Shown in pieces: positions 19,861-28,682 of a DNA stretch of 64,000 nucleotides. Position 1 is the first letter of the stretch. Every line of letters starts with the position of its first letter. The notes under the pieces were generated by a model. That model was not told the origin of the DNA, did no database searches, and saw only the letters and a list, made by a program, of their open reading frames with translations. Origin of the DNA: Aquidulcibacter paucihalophilus (GTDB taxonomy: Bacteria; Pseudomonadota; Alphaproteobacteria; Caulobacterales; Caulobacteraceae). The stretch is taken from contig CP127384.1 of assembly GCA_030285985.1 (NCBI GenBank), positions 1,786,501-1,850,500 on the forward strand, given 5' to 3'. The translations under genes and the position numbers were made by a program.

Positions 19861-21555
19861 ATGACCCAAGAAGCCGTTCCGGCGCGATTCATCCTTCGGG
19901 GCAGCGCCTTCGGTGGCATCCTGGCGACCGACGAACCGCTGAGCTTCTGGGGCGGTGTCGATCCCGCCACGGGGCGGATCATCGATGTGCATCACCCGCT
20001 TCACGGCCAGTGCCTGACGGGCAAGGTTCTGGTCATGCCGTTGAGCCGCGGCTCCTGCACTGGAAGTGGTGTCCTTCTGGACCTGGTTCTGAGTGGGCGC
20101 GGGCCCGCGGCCCTGGTCTTCCGCGAGGCCGAGGATGTGCTGACCCTCGGGGCCCTCGTCGCTGAAGGGATGTTCAGCGCCTCGCTCCCGGTCCTGCGCC
20201 TCGCGCCCGGGCCGTTCAGCCGGCTGGCGCGCGAGGCCGAGGCGCGCATCGGTCCTGACGGGCTTGAAGCGGGCGGCCTGCGACTGGCCCTCTCCCCACC
20301 GCTGACGACCGCGCTGGAGCTCTCCGAGGCCGACCGGGCGATGCTGGACGGCGACGCGGGCGAAGCCGCGGCCCAGGCCATGCGCATCCTGTGCGCGATG
20401 GCGGCCAATCAGGGGGCCACGCGTCTGGTCGACGTCTCGCAGGGCCATATCGACGGCTGCATCTATGCCAGTCCCGCCAATCTGGTCTTTGCCGAAGCGA
20501 TGGCGGACCTGGGCGGGACGGTCCGCATCCCCACGACGATGAACGCGATTTCGGTCGATCGGCAGAACTGGCGGGCCCAGGGCGTTTCGCCCGATTTCGG
20601 CCTGCCCGCGCAACGGTTGGCGGATGCCTATGTCCGAATGGGCTGCCGCCCCAGCTTCACCTGCGCGCCCTATCTGCTGGACACGGCACCGGAGGCCGAT
20701 GAGGTAATCGCCTGGTCGGAGTCCAATGCGGTGATCTATGCCAACTCCGTGCTGGGCGCGCGGACGGCGAAACACCCTGACTTCCTCGACCTGTGCATCG
20801 CCCTGACCGGGCGGACGCCGCTTGCCGGGGTCTACCTCGATGCGGCGCGCAAGGCCCGGCGGATCATTGATGTCGATCTGCCCGAGGGGGTCGACGACGG
20901 GTTCTGGCCGCTGATCGGCTATCTGGCGGGGCAGCGGGCTCCCGACCGGATTCCGCTGCTGCGTGGACTGGCCTCCGGGCAGCCCTCACGCGACGATCTG
21001 AAGGCCCTGTGCGCCGCCTTCGGGACCACCTCGGCCTCGCCGATGCTGCACATCGAGGGGGTAACGCCCGAGGCGGACGGTGCGGCGACGGCGGACGCGG
21101 ACCACGTCTCCATCACCCGGGACGATCTGCGGGCCGCCTGGGCCCAGCTGAATGGCGGACCGGCCGCTGTTGAACTGGTGGCGATCGGCAGCCCGCATGC
21201 CTCGCTCCGGGAATGCCGGGACCTGGCGGAAGGTCTGGCGGGCCGCCGGCGTCATCCCCTGACCCATGTGATTGTCACGGCTGGACGGGAGGTGATCGGC
21301 CAGGCCGCTGCCGAAGGCCTTCTGGCGCGCCTGCGGGCCTCCGGCGTCCAGGTCGTTCCTGACATCTGCTGGTGCTCGATTTCGGAGCCGGTCTTTCCGC
21401 CCGTGACCCGGACCGTGATGACCAATTCCGGAAAATACGCCCATTACGGCCCCGGGCTGAGCGGCCGGGCGGTGCGCCTGGGCAGTCTGTCGGACTGCAT
21501 CACAGCGGCGCTGACCGGAAGCGCCGCGCCGCGACAGCCCGACTGGCTGGCCTGA
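19861..21555 (+). CDS. Aconitase X (fused AcnX), probable hydroxyproline-type dehydratase
   Basis: 564-residue single-chain aconitase X. The N-terminal ~130 residues are the swivelling small domain ([30 protein letters not shown]); the rest is the catalytic large domain with [15 protein letters not shown] near 190, [18 protein letters not shown] and [13 protein letters not shown] near the C-terminus. Bacterial fused members characterised so far include cis-3-hydroxy-L-proline dehydratase; other substrates are possible. ATG 19861 is the natural start because the domain begins within ten residues. No proline-racemase, ketimine-reductase or amino-acid transporter gene adjoins it, so the pathway cannot be inferred from context. 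Divergent from dnaE. Confidence 0.85.
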   Translation: MTQEAVPARFILRGSAFGGILATDEPLSFWGGVDPATGRIIDVHHPLHGQCLTGKVLVMPLSRGSCTGSGVLLDLVLSGRGPAALVFREAEDVLTLGALVAEGMFSASLPVLRLAPGPFSRLAREAEARIGPDGLEAGGLRLALSPPLTTALELSEADRAMLDGDAGEAAAQAMRILCAMAANQGATRLVDVSQGHIDGCIYASPANLVFAEAMADLGGTVRIPTTMNAISVDRQNWRAQGVSPDFGLPAQRLADAYVRMGCRPSFTCAPYLLDTAPEADEVIAWSESNAVIYANSVLGARTAKHPDFLDLCIALTGRTPLAGVYLDAARKARRIIDVDLPEGVDDGFWPLIGYLAGQRAPDRIPLLRGLASGQPSRDDLKALCAAFGTTSASPMLHIEGVTPEADGAATADADHVSITRDDLRAAWAQLNGGPAAVELVAIGSPHASLRECRDLAEGLAGRRRHPLTHVIVTAGREVIGQAAAEGLLARLRASGVQVVPDICWCSISEPVFPPVTRTVMTNSGKYAHYGPGLSGRAVRLGSLSDCITAALTGSAAPRQPDWLA

Positions 21556-21676
21556 ATCTGCAAAGCCGACGTCCGGCGCCCTTCGATGCGTTCCTCACAT
21601 CCGGCGGGCGTGTATGATGCCGACTGTGCTTCGGACGGCCGCCTTCCTGGCGGCAGGCGGCGCAGGAGTTCCGGCC

Positions 21677-21796
21677 ATGGCCAAGGGTCAAGTCAAGAGC
21701 AACAAGGAAGTCCGCAAACCCAAGGCCGAAAAGCCCAAGCCGTCCGTCTCGGTCGGCAGCAGCTCGCCCTTCACCACGCCTCCCGGCAAGAAATAG
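21677..21796 (+). CDS. Small basic Lys-rich protein, conserved hypothetical
   Basis: 39-residue, highly charged protein beginning MAKGQVKSNKEVRKPKAEK and ending in PGKK. The AGGAG ribosome-binding site eight bases before ATG 21677 supports this start over the longer frame beginning at 21614. Small proteins opening M(A/G)KGQVRSNKE are, to my knowledge, widespread in proteobacteria without an assigned role. No membrane or signal segment. Likely binds nucleic acid given its charge, but that is inference. A hairpin follows at once. Confidence 0.65.
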   Translation: MAKGQVKSNKEVRKPKAEKPKPSVSVGSSSPFTTPPGKK

Positions 21797-21805
21797 GGTT
21801 CAGGA

Positions 21806-21826
21806 CCCTTCCCCTCCGGGGGAAGG
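21806..21826 (+). terminator. Hairpin after the small basic protein gene
   Basis: Stem CCCTTCCCC / GGGGAAGGG with a short loop, ten bases after the stop codon at 21796 and between two convergent genes. There is no T-run, so it may act as a weak or bidirectional terminator. Confidence 0.45.
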
Positions 21827-21828
21827 GC

Positions 21829-22248
21829 TCAGCCTACGGCGTCAGCGTCCAGCCGGACATTGCATTCCGCCACACCGGTCTCGACGTCCGCAGCGACATA
21901 AACATCGCGCGCCGCCCTCCAGGCGGCCTGCGCCGGCTTCGCGCGCCGCAGACTGTCGAGCGCCAGCGCCTTGAGCCGCAGGGCATTAGCCATGTCGACC
22001 GACGCCCCCTGCCCGTTGGCGGAATAAAGCGCCGACGCCTGCTCGGCGTGGGCGAGCGCCTGTTCGAGATGATCGGCCTCGCGGTCGAGGTCTGACAGGT
22101 GCCGCAGTGCATGGGCCTGCAGCAGCGGTGCCCCGCTCTCACGGCTCAGGGCCGCGGCGCGGGCCCAGGAATTGCGCGCGTCCCCGGCCCTGCCCTCGGC
22201 GGCGGCGTCGCGCGCCAGGGTCAGATGGGCCTCGATAGCGTCAGTCAT
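21829..22248 (-). CDS. TPR-like protein, unknown function
   Basis: 139-residue soluble, Ala-rich helical protein with tetratricopeptide-like helices (LTLARDAAAEGRAGDARNSW, QAHALRHLSDLDREAD, ALAHAEQASALYSANGQG). No signal peptide and no catalytic motif. ATG 22248 is the start of the conserved helix. It lies 22 bases downstream of lolD on the same strand and is probably the last gene of the proS-lolC/E-lolD operon. Role is not known; TPR folds usually bind proteins. Confidence 0.7.
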   Translation of the reverse strand: MTDAIEAHLTLARDAAAEGRAGDARNSWARAAALSRESGAPLLQAHALRHLSDLDREADHLEQALAHAEQASALYSANGQGASVDMANALRLKALALDSLRRAKPAQAAWRAARDVYVAADVETGVAECNVRLDADAVG

Positions 22249-22270
22249 GGAAGACCGTAGCACGCCCGGC

Positions 22271-22972
22271 TCAGTAGGCGTGGCTCTCCGCCGGTCGTTC
22301 TTCCAGATGGCCGTCCTTCAGGGCGAAGACCCGGTCCATATGGCCCGCCAGCTCCATGTTGTGGGTGGCGATCAGGGCGGCGACGCCCGTGTCCTTGACC
22401 AGCCGTTGCAGGGCCTCGAACACGCTCTGGCTGGTGGCGGGGTCAAGGTTGCCCGTCGGCTCGTCGGCCAGCAGCAGACGCGGACGGTTGGCCAGGGCGC
22501 GGGCCACGGCGACCCGCTGTTGCTCCCCGCCGGACAATTGGGCGGGCTGGTGGGTCAGGCGCTCGCCAAGGCCGAGGGCGGTCAGCACTTCGCCGGCCCG
22601 TTCGCGGGCCTGGGCCTGGCCGACACCGGCGATACGAAGCGGCAGGGCCACGTTGTCCCGCGCGTCGAACTCGGCCAGCAGATGGTGGAACTGGTAGACG
22701 AAGCCGATGCTGGCGAGGCGGATGTGGGTCCGCGCCCGCTCGTCGAGACCGCCGACATCGGCACCGTCGATGCGGATCTCGCCCGAGGTCGGCCGTTCCA
22801 GCAGGCCGGCGGCGTGGAGCAAGGAGGACTTGCCCGAGCCCGACGGCCCGATCAGTCCCACGACCTCGCCGGGCATGACGTCGAGATCAACGCCCTTGAG
22901 CACCGTCAGGCCACCCGAGGCGGTGTCATAGGTGCGGGTGACCCCGCGAACGGACAGAACAGGCCTACTCAT
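22271..22972 (-). CDS. lolD: Lipoprotein-releasing system ATP-binding protein LolD
   Basis: 233-residue ATPase that powers extraction of lipoproteins from the inner membrane to LolA. Walker [13 protein letters not shown] near residue 42, Q-loop FVYQFHHLL, signature LSGGEQQRVAVARAL, Walker B LLLADEPTGNLD and H-loop ATHNMELA are all present, and the FVYQFHHLLAEFDARDN stretch is typical of LolD rather than MacB. ATG 22972 overlaps the end of lolC/E by eight bases. It forms the transporter with the preceding permease gene. Confidence 0.95.
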   Translation of the reverse strand: MSRPVLSVRGVTRTYDTASGGLTVLKGVDLDVMPGEVVGLIGPSGSGKSSLLHAAGLLERPTSGEIRIDGADVGGLDERARTHIRLASIGFVYQFHHLLAEFDARDNVALPLRIAGVGQAQARERAGEVLTALGLGERLTHQPAQLSGGEQQRVAVARALANRPRLLLADEPTGNLDPATSQSVFEALQRLVKDTGVAALIATHNMELAGHMDRVFALKDGHLEERPAESHAY

Positions 22973-24269
22973 AACGAAGCGCCTCAACCGGATCCATTTT
23001 CGCGGCGCGCCACGACGGCAGCAGACTGGCCACGCAGGACATGAAGACGGACCAGAGCGTCACCCAGACCACATCCATGGCGTCGACCTCGGCCGGGATG
23101 GAGTCGAGCATATAGACGTCGGCGTTGAACAGCTGGACGCCGAGGACCCACTCGAGGAAATGCTGGATCGCCCCGATGTTCAGGCAGAACACCAGGCCCA
23201 GCACCAGGCCGGTGACCGTCCCCGCCACACCGATCGCGGCGCCGGCGATGAAGAAGATGCGCAGCATCGACGACTGGCTGGCCCCGACCGTGCGCAGGAT
23301 GGCGATGTCGCGGGTCTTGTTCTTCACCAGCATGACGATGCCGGAGATGATGTTGAGGGCGGCGATGGCGACGACGAGGCCGAGGATGATGCTCATCGCC
23401 ACCCGCTCAACCTTGAGCGCGCCCCAGAAGGCGGCCAGACGGTCGCGCCAGTCGCTGACGATGGCGCTGCGGCCCGACGCCGCGCGCACGGCCTGCGTCA
23501 GCTCGCCAACCCGGTCCGGCTCCGCGACCTTCAGCTCGATGACGTCCCAGACGCCCTCCTTGCCGAAGAAGAGCTGGGCCTGTTCCAGCGGCATGAACAG
23601 GAAGGCGCGGTCGAAATCGGCCGTGCCCGAGGTGAACACCCCGCCCACGCGGTAGGTCTTCTCAAGGCCCCCGAGATTGCCGAAGGCGCTGTCCGCGCCG
23701 GTGGGCGAATACAGGGTGATCGGATCGCCGATACGCAGCCCCATGCTCTCGGCGAGGGCCTTGCCGATCAGGATATTGTCGCCGCCATAGGCGCCCTCGC
23801 CGAAGGCACGTCGCGCCGCCGGCGTCAGGCTGTCGAAGACATAGGACATGGAGTCCAGGTCCTGCGGACGGATGCCGCGCACGACGGCGCCGGTCGTCTG
23901 GCCCGCAGCCCGCACCAGCGCCTGGTTCTCGGTCAGGGGCGAGACGCTGACCACGCCGGGAACGGCGGCGATGCGCGTGACCGCAGCCTCCCGGTCGGGA
24001 TCAACCAGCACCTGGCCCTGGACGTACATATGGCCGTTGAAGGACAGCATCCGGTCCAGCAGCTCGTTCCGGAACCCGGCCATGATGCTCATGACGATGA
24101 TCAGGGCCATGACCGCCAGGGCGATCGCGACATAGGAGATGATGGCGATCAGGGCGATGCCGCCCTCTTTCCGCCGGGCGCGCAGATAGCGCAGCGCCAG
24201 TTCGAACTCCCAGGCAGAGAACGGCCCCGCGGGCTTCGTCGGCTTCAGGGCCGCCGGAACATCCGTCAT
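22965..24269 (-). CDS. lolC: Lipoprotein-releasing system permease LolC/E
   Basis: 434-residue inner-membrane permease of the Lol complex. One N-terminal membrane helix ([20 protein letters not shown]) with the [16 protein letters not shown] lead, a large periplasmic domain of ~220 residues, then three C-terminal helices within an FtsX domain ([19 protein letters not shown]). A single permease gene rather than separate lolC and lolE is present, as in many alphaproteobacteria, where it probably works as a homodimer. ATG 24269 overlaps proS (ATGA). Confidence 0.94.
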   Translation of the reverse strand: MTDVPAALKPTKPAGPFSAWEFELALRYLRARRKEGGIALIAIISYVAIALAVMALIIVMSIMAGFRNELLDRMLSFNGHMYVQGQVLVDPDREAAVTRIAAVPGVVSVSPLTENQALVRAAGQTTGAVVRGIRPQDLDSMSYVFDSLTPAARRAFGEGAYGGDNILIGKALAESMGLRIGDPITLYSPTGADSAFGNLGGLEKTYRVGGVFTSGTADFDRAFLFMPLEQAQLFFGKEGVWDVIELKVAEPDRVGELTQAVRAASGRSAIVSDWRDRLAAFWGALKVERVAMSIILGLVVAIAALNIISGIVMLVKNKTRDIAILRTVGASQSSMLRIFFIAGAAIGVAGTVTGLVLGLVFCLNIGAIQHFLEWVLGVQLFNADVYMLDSIPAEVDAMDVVWVTLWSVFMSCVASLLPSWRAAKMDPVEALRYE

Positions 24270-25582
24270 CCGCGCACCTTCGCCAGCGCCTCGTCCAGCG
24301 GGATCGAGACCTTCTCACCGGTCGCCCGGCGCTTCAGCTCGACCAGACCCTCGGCCACGCCCTTGGGGCCGATCGTCAGCTGCCACGGGATGCCGATCAG
24401 GTCGGCGGTGGCGAATTTCCCGCCCGGCCGTTCATCGGTGTCGTCATAGAGCACGTCCTTGCCGAGCGCCTCCAGCTTGGCCACGGCCTCCTCGCAGGCG
24501 GCGCAGACGGCCTCGTCGTTGACGCGCAGATTGATGACGACCACGTCGAACGGTGCCACAGAGTCCGGCCAGATGATGCCGCCCTCGTCATGGCTGGCCT
24601 CGATGATGGCACCCAGCAGGCGCGACACCCCGACGCCGTAGCTGCCCATGTGGACCTCGGTGTCCTTGCCGTCCGGCCCCGCGACCCTGGCCTTCATCGG
24701 TGCCGAATATTTGGTGCCGAAATAGAAGATATGTCCGACCTCGATGCCGCGCGCCGTCAAGCGGTCGGCCTCGGCCGTCTGGCCTTCGAACTGGCCGGCG
24801 TCGTGCATCTCCTCGGTGGCGGCATAGAGCCCCGTCCGCTCGTCGACGATGGCCTGCAGGTCGTCCCAGTCCACGCCCGCGCCCGGTGCCGGCATCTCCA
24901 CCAGCTTGCGGTCGCAGAACACCTGGCTTTCGCCGGTGTCGGCGAGGACGATGAACTCGTGGCTCAGGTCGCCACCGATCGGTCCGGTGTCGGCGCGCAT
25001 CGGCACGGCCTTCAGCCCCATCCGGGCGAAGGTGTTCAGATAGGCCACGAACATCCGGTTGTAGGCCTTGCGGGCCGAGGCCTCGTCGATGTCGAAGCTG
25101 TAGGCGTCCTTCATCAGGAACTCGCGCCCACGCATCACGCCGAAGCGCGGCCGGCGCTCGTCACGGAACTTCCACTGGATGTGGAAGAGGTTGAGCGGCA
25201 GCGCCTTGTAGCTCTTCACAAAGCCCCGGAAGATGTCGGTGATCATCTCCTCATTGGTGGGCCCGTACAGCAGCTCGCGCTCGTGCCGGTCGGTGATGCG
25301 CAGCATCTCCGGGCCGTAGGCGTCATACCGCCCGCTCTCGCGCCACAGGTCCGCCAGTTGCAGGGTCGGCATCAGCAGCTCGACGGCCCCTGCCCGCTCC
25401 TGCTCCTCGCGCACGATCTGCTCGATCCGGTTCAGCACCCGCAGCCCCAGCGGCAGCCAGGCGTAGATGCCCGCGGCCTCCTGTTTGATCAGGCCGGCGC
25501 GCAGCATCAGCTGGTGTGAAACGATCTGGGCGTCCGAAGGCGCCTCTTTGAGCGTGGGCAGGAAATAGCGCGACAGGCGCAT
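24266..25582 (-). CDS. proS: Prolyl-tRNA synthetase
   Basis: 438-residue class II synthetase that charges tRNA-Pro. Class II motif 2 is seen in [19 protein letters not shown] near residue 143, with the TNEE proline-binding loop near 109 and [13 protein letters not shown] near 315 as motif 3. The length is that of the short alphaproteobacterial form, which lacks the ~180-residue INS editing domain of E. coli ProRS. It heads the proS-lolC/E-lolD-TPR operon, and a promoter is visible just upstream. Confidence 0.96.
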   Translation of the reverse strand: MRLSRYFLPTLKEAPSDAQIVSHQLMLRAGLIKQEAAGIYAWLPLGLRVLNRIEQIVREEQERAGAVELLMPTLQLADLWRESGRYDAYGPEMLRITDRHERELLYGPTNEEMITDIFRGFVKSYKALPLNLFHIQWKFRDERRPRFGVMRGREFLMKDAYSFDIDEASARKAYNRMFVAYLNTFARMGLKAVPMRADTGPIGGDLSHEFIVLADTGESQVFCDRKLVEMPAPGAGVDWDDLQAIVDERTGLYAATEEMHDAGQFEGQTAEADRLTARGIEVGHIFYFGTKYSAPMKARVAGPDGKDTEVHMGSYGVGVSRLLGAIIEASHDEGGIIWPDSVAPFDVVVINLRVNDEAVCAACEEAVAKLEALGKDVLYDDTDERPGGKFATADLIGIPWQLTIGPKGVAEGLVELKRRATGEKVSIPLDEALAKVRG

Positions 25583-25609
25583 GGAGCAGTCCTTGTTCGG
25601 GAGGCCTCT

Positions 25610-25639
25610 GCTCTAGCCCGTGCCGACGAACCTTGGCAA
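25610..25639 (-). promoter_or_regulatory. Probable proS promoter
   Basis: Minus strand: TTGCCA, 18-base spacer, TAGAGC, ending 28 bases before the proS ATG at 25582. Placed back to back with the DUF2141 promoter beginning at 25657. Confidence 0.55.
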
Positions 25640-25656
25640 CGCGATGGCGGCGCGAT

Positions 25657-25685
25657 TTGACAGCCTCGCACTCTTGTACTTTAAT
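25657..25685 (+). promoter_or_regulatory. Promoter of the DUF2141-DUF2306 operon
   Basis: TTGACA (25657-25662), 17-base spacer, TTTAAT (25680-25685): close to consensus and among the best promoter matches seen in the window. The expected transcript begins about 32 bases before the ATG at 25724. The -10 lies inside a perfect palindrome. Confidence 0.7.
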
Positions 25686-25696
25686 CGGTAAAGTAC
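25676..25696. promoter_or_regulatory. Palindromic operator over the -10 element
   Basis: Perfect inverted repeat, arms GTACTTTA and TAAAGTAC with spacer ATCGG, lying across the -10 and start site of the DUF2141 promoter. Position and symmetry are those of a dimeric repressor site. The cognate regulator is not next to it. Confidence 0.6.
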
Positions 25697-25723
25697 TTGG
25701 TATTTGTTACCGTGGAATTACAG

Positions 25724-26137
25724 ATGAAGCTGCTTTCCCTCGCCGTCGCGTCGCTCGCCGCAGCCCTTCCCACTCTCGCCATCGCCGGTCCGGTCGAGGT
25801 CCGCCTGACCGGCGTGCGAGCCGGCGGGCATATGCTGGTTCAACTTTGTGCAGAAGCCGAAGGGCTAACCCAGTGCGCGCGCCGCGTCCGGGTCACGCCC
25901 ACGCAGGGCAACATGGTGGTTCGGTTCGCAGACGTTCCGCCCGGCCGCTACGCCGTCTCAGCGTTTCAGGACCTGGATTCTAACGGCCGGATGAGATTCA
26001 ACATGATGGGCACCCCGGCCGAGCCCTGGGGTTTCAGCCGGGGTGCGCGTGGCGTCATGGGTCCACCGAACCTTTCCGACGCGCTCCTGACCATATCCGC
26101 CGCCGGCGCCGTCATACCCGTCGCACTGGGCCTGTGA
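25724..26137 (+). CDS. DUF2141 family secreted protein
   Basis: 137-residue exported beta-rich protein. ATG 25724 opens a signal peptide (LLSLAVASLAAALPTLAIAG). The mature part carries the DUF2141 pattern: VEVRLTGVRAGGHMLVQLC, FADVPPGRYAVSAFQDLDSN, and FNMMGTPAEPWGFSRGARG. Function of the family is not known; the fold suggests a small periplasmic or surface beta-sandwich. It is cotranscribed with a DUF2306 membrane protein (GTGA overlap) under a promoter covered by a palindrome, so expression is likely induced by some signal. Confidence 0.85.
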   Translation: MKLLSLAVASLAAALPTLAIAGPVEVRLTGVRAGGHMLVQLCAEAEGLTQCARRVRVTPTQGNMVVRFADVPPGRYAVSAFQDLDSNGRMRFNMMGTPAEPWGFSRGARGVMGPPNLSDALLTISAAGAVIPVALGL

Positions 26138-26667
26138 TCGCCATGAACCTGGATCTTGTTCCGCTCGGCTGGATGCATAGCCTGGCCTGTCTCGTCGCTC
26201 TCGCGGCCGGTGCCTTCATCTTCGCGACGCCAAAAGGCACCCGTCGGCATCAACAGCTAGGACGGGCCTATCTGGCCTCAATGTTGGTACTGAACCTGAC
26301 GGCACTCGGTATCTACCAGCTTGGCGTGTTCTTTTTCCCCCACGTGCTGGCCGTCGTCACCCTGGTGCTTATGGCGGCGGGTTGGGGGGCGGCGCGGATG
26401 ATCCGTCGGCATGTCGCGTGGAAGCACGTCCACCTCAGCTGCATGATCCTGACCTACTACATGCTGATCGGCGGCGGCGTGAACGAGGTCTACCTGCGGA
26501 TCGATGCACTGAAGGTGATCCTGAATCAGGAAGGGCCCGGACTGATCGCCATGACCCACCGCATCGTGATGCTGGTTTTCCTGATCCTGCTGCTGGGCTG
26601 GAACGCGTCCGAGATCGGGAAGTTGGCGATGCGGAAGCGACAGCGCGCCAGCATCCCGGACTCCTGA
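26134..26667 (+). CDS. DUF2306 family membrane protein
   Basis: 177-residue integral membrane protein with about four to five helices (LACLVALAAGAFIFATP, LGVFFFPHVLAVVTLVLMAA, LSCMILTYYMLIGGGVNEV, IVMLVFLILLLGW). Histidines at helix ends (MHS, RRHVAWKHVHLS, MTHR) are consistent with the heme- or metal-binding look of this family, but ligand binding is not shown. GTG 26134 overlaps the previous stop as GTGA; an ATG three codons later is an alternative. Likely acts with the DUF2141 protein encoded just upstream. Confidence 0.8.
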   Translation: MIAMNLDLVPLGWMHSLACLVALAAGAFIFATPKGTRRHQQLGRAYLASMLVLNLTALGIYQLGVFFFPHVLAVVTLVLMAAGWGAARMIRRHVAWKHVHLSCMILTYYMLIGGGVNEVYLRIDALKVILNQEGPGLIAMTHRIVMLVFLILLLGWNASEIGKLAMRKRQRASIPDS

Positions 26668-26677
26668 TCAGAACCGC

Positions 26678-27016
26678 TCAGGGATGCGGTCGCGCAATCC
26701 CGTAGCGGGCGGCCAGATAGGGGATGATGGCCTCGTCCTGCAGGAAGCGCCGGCCGGTCGTCGCCGAGGTCGCCGCTTCCGGCCAGTCGAAGGTCCCGTC
26801 CAGCACCAGGATCGGGCAGCTCTGGTGGTCCTCGCCGACCAGATCGATCACCGGCGGCCGCGGACGCGGGTGATCGAGATAGACGATCTCCAGCTGGTCG
26901 CGGAGCGCCGGATGGAACGCCAGCACACCTTCGACGATGGCACCGGCCGGGCAGTACCACGGACCGCCCTGGTCGTCGGTCCAGCCGGGATTGAGCAGAA
27001 ACAGGCGTTCGGTCAT
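26678..27016 (-). CDS. DUF3088 family protein
   Basis: 112-residue soluble protein: RLFLLNPGW at the start, CPAGAIVEGVLAFHP near residue 22, IDLVGEDHQSCPILVLDG near 57 and an FLQDEAIIPYLAARYG ending. The pattern, with a Cys early and a PxLVLxDG segment, recalls a thioredoxin-fold/GST N-terminal domain and is the DUF3088 signature. No known reaction. It follows mce and DUF1467 on the same strand with a seven-base gap and is probably in their operon. Confidence 0.75.
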   Translation of the reverse strand: MTERLFLLNPGWTDDQGGPWYCPAGAIVEGVLAFHPALRDQLEIVYLDHPRPRPPVIDLVGEDHQSCPILVLDGTFDWPEAATSATTGRRFLQDEAIIPYLAARYGIARPHP

Positions 27017-27023
27017 CAGGGCC

Positions 27024-27287
27024 TCAGGGCACCGGCGGTGCCAGGTCCGGCAGCGGCATCCAGCCGATGTAGACCAGCACCATCACCAGCAGCCACAGCA
27101 AGGCCGAGACCCAGGTCGTGGTGATGAATTTGCGCTTCAGATCCGGCTTCTCGGGCGCACCCCACTGGCCCCCGTCGGTCGGGACTTCGTGCCGCTCCTG
27201 GGACGTTCCCAGCGGCAGGACGGCGAACAGGACCGTCCACCAGCAGATGATGTAGACGCCCAGCATGGTGACCCAACCGATCGGCAT
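27024..27287 (-). CDS. DUF1467 family small membrane protein
   Basis: 87-residue protein with two membrane helices: VTMLGVYIICWWTVLFAVLPLG at the N-terminus and TTWVSALLWLLVMVLVYIGW near residue 58, joined by a polar loop with RKF. The layout is that of alphaproteobacterial DUF1467. ATG 27287 shares one base with the mce stop (TGATG), so translation is coupled; this pairing with methylmalonyl-CoA epimerase is common in alphaproteobacteria. Function unknown. Confidence 0.85.
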   Translation of the reverse strand: MPIGWVTMLGVYIICWWTVLFAVLPLGTSQERHEVPTDGGQWGAPEKPDLKRKFITTTWVSALLWLLVMVLVYIGWMPLPDLAPPVP

Positions 27288-27724
27288 CAGTGCGCTCCGT
27301 TCTCGTGATTGGCTTTCGGCGTTTCCATCAGTTCGACCAGGACCCCGCCCATGTCCTTCGGATGGACAAAGATGATCGGCGTGCCGTGCGCGCCGATGCG
27401 CGGCTCGCCCGTGCCCAGGATCGTCGCCCCCCTCGCCCGCAGCGCGTCCCGAGCGGCCAGGATGTCCTCGACCTCGAAACAGACGTGATGCTGCCCGCCC
27501 CTCGGGTTCTTCGCGAGGAAGCCATGGATCGGGCTGTCGTCACCCAGCGGTTCGATCAGTTCGATCTGGGCATTGGGCAGGTCGACGAAACAGACCCGCA
27601 CCCCCTGGGCCGGCAGGTCGAACGGTTCATGCGCCTTCGTTGCACCGAGCATGTCGCGATACATCGCGACGCTGGCCTCGATAGACGGCGTGGCGACGCC
27701 AACGTGGTTCAGTCTTCCGATCAT
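27287..27724 (-). CDS. mce: Methylmalonyl-CoA epimerase
   Basis: 145-residue vicinal-oxygen-chelate enzyme that interconverts (S)- and (R)-methylmalonyl-CoA during propionyl-CoA breakdown. Seen: LNHVGVATPSIE at the N-terminus (first metal-binding His), IELIEPLGDDSPI, GQHHVCFEVED near residue 87 (second His region), and VLVELMETP near the end (metal-binding Glu). Length is normal. mutA/mutB or pcc genes are not in the window. First gene of an mce-DUF1467-DUF3088 set. Confidence 0.94.
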   Translation of the reverse strand: MIGRLNHVGVATPSIEASVAMYRDMLGATKAHEPFDLPAQGVRVCFVDLPNAQIELIEPLGDDSPIHGFLAKNPRGGQHHVCFEVEDILAARDALRARGATILGTGEPRIGAHGTPIIFVHPKDMGGVLVELMETPKANHENGAH

Positions 27725-27784
27725 CAGCAGGCCTTAGCCCGTCCCGCGACGTCGGAGAAGGTGGTTGCTTTGTCGCGGCTGGCG

Positions 27785-28513
27785 TCAGCGCCGGCGAAGT
27801 GCGTCCGAGATCATGTCCTGGGTCTGACGATAGAGCCCCGGATGGTCGAGGACACGCCCGTGCGCGGGCACGATGACCGTCGGCGGACGCTGCGTCAGCT
27901 CGCCGGACAGCCATGACAGGACAGCGGTACGATCCCGTGTCGTCTGCTTCATGGCCAGGTTGAAGATGCGGTACCCAGGACCGCTGCGGGTCATGCGGAA
28001 CAACAGCCGGACCGGCAGCGGAGCCTCGATACGCTCAAGGTTCACCAGCAGGTCCGATGCGAACCAGGCCCAGCCACGCCCGATGCGAATGGCCGCGACG
28101 GACTCCCCGACACGGGTGAAGGGGGCCTCGATCAGGTGGATCCGGCCTCGAAGTCGCCCGCCCAGCCTCTCGAATGGCTGTATGGCCGCGAGTCCCGGCG
28201 ATCGCTCGCGGATCCGCGCCATGGCCGCGCCCGGCGCATTGACGCTGGCCTCGGGGAAGCGGGCGGTCCATTCGGCCAGCCCGAGATGGTGCAGGCCATT
28301 GTTGGCCACGATCGCCCCGACATGCCCCAGATGTTGAAGGGCCTGGAAGGCGGCGTCGGTCATGTTGCAGGCCGGGCTGATGACCAGCAGGGTTTCGTCG
28401 GCCATCCGGGCGACCAGACAGTTCGCCGTCGCCCGGCCGTCGAAACTGTATTCGCGGATCCAGACGCCGGCCTCTGCGTCGATGATGGTCCAGCCGCCAT
28501 TGAGAGGTGTCAC
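27785..28513 (-). CDS. Metallo-beta-lactamase-like (DUF4336-type) protein
   Basis: 242-residue protein with an MBL-like overall order (ETLLVISPACNMTDAAFQAL, VGAIVANNGLHHLGLAEW, TVIVPAHGRVLDHPG) but without the HxHxDH metal motif: the corresponding place reads NNGLHHLG. Late AHG is retained. This resembles DUF4336-type MBL relatives of unknown role. No signal peptide. ATG 28513 is the first of the frame. It precedes mce with a 60-base gap on the same strand. Catalysis, if any, is uncertain. Confidence 0.65.
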   Translation of the reverse strand: MTPLNGGWTIIDAEAGVWIREYSFDGRATANCLVARMADETLLVISPACNMTDAAFQALQHLGHVGAIVANNGLHHLGLAEWTARFPEASVNAPGAAMARIRERSPGLAAIQPFERLGGRLRGRIHLIEAPFTRVGESVAAIRIGRGWAWFASDLLVNLERIEAPLPVRLLFRMTRSGPGYRIFNLAMKQTTRDRTAVLSWLSGELTQRPPTVIVPAHGRVLDHPGLYRQTQDMISDALRRR

Positions 28514-28523
28514 GATCCGTCGC

Positions 28524-28543
28524 CCCTTTCGTCGCGAAGGGGT
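28524..28543. repeat. Hairpin upstream of the MBL-like gene
   Basis: Inverted repeat CCCCTT / AAGGGG with an eight-base loop, 10 bases ahead of the MBL-like start codon. Could be a leader hairpin; no regulator is implied. Confidence 0.35.
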
Positions 28544-28643
28544 CGCGTCGATGAAGCCGCGGAGTCTGGGCGCGCAGGCCGCCGTTCCGTCGCGCTCCGG
28601 GAGGAGGTCGTCGCGAAAGGGCTGAAGTCAACGCACCGTCACG

Positions 28644-28674
28644 CCGGCCCGGCGTGGATCACGAACCGGGCCGG
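28644..28674 (-). terminator. Hairpin downstream of the M28 peptidase gene
   Basis: Perfect arms CCGGCCCGG / CCGGGCCGG with a 13-base loop, nine bases after the peptidase stop codon on the minus strand. No T-run follows, so termination may be weak. Confidence 0.4.
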
Positions 28675-28682
28675 TCGGGACC

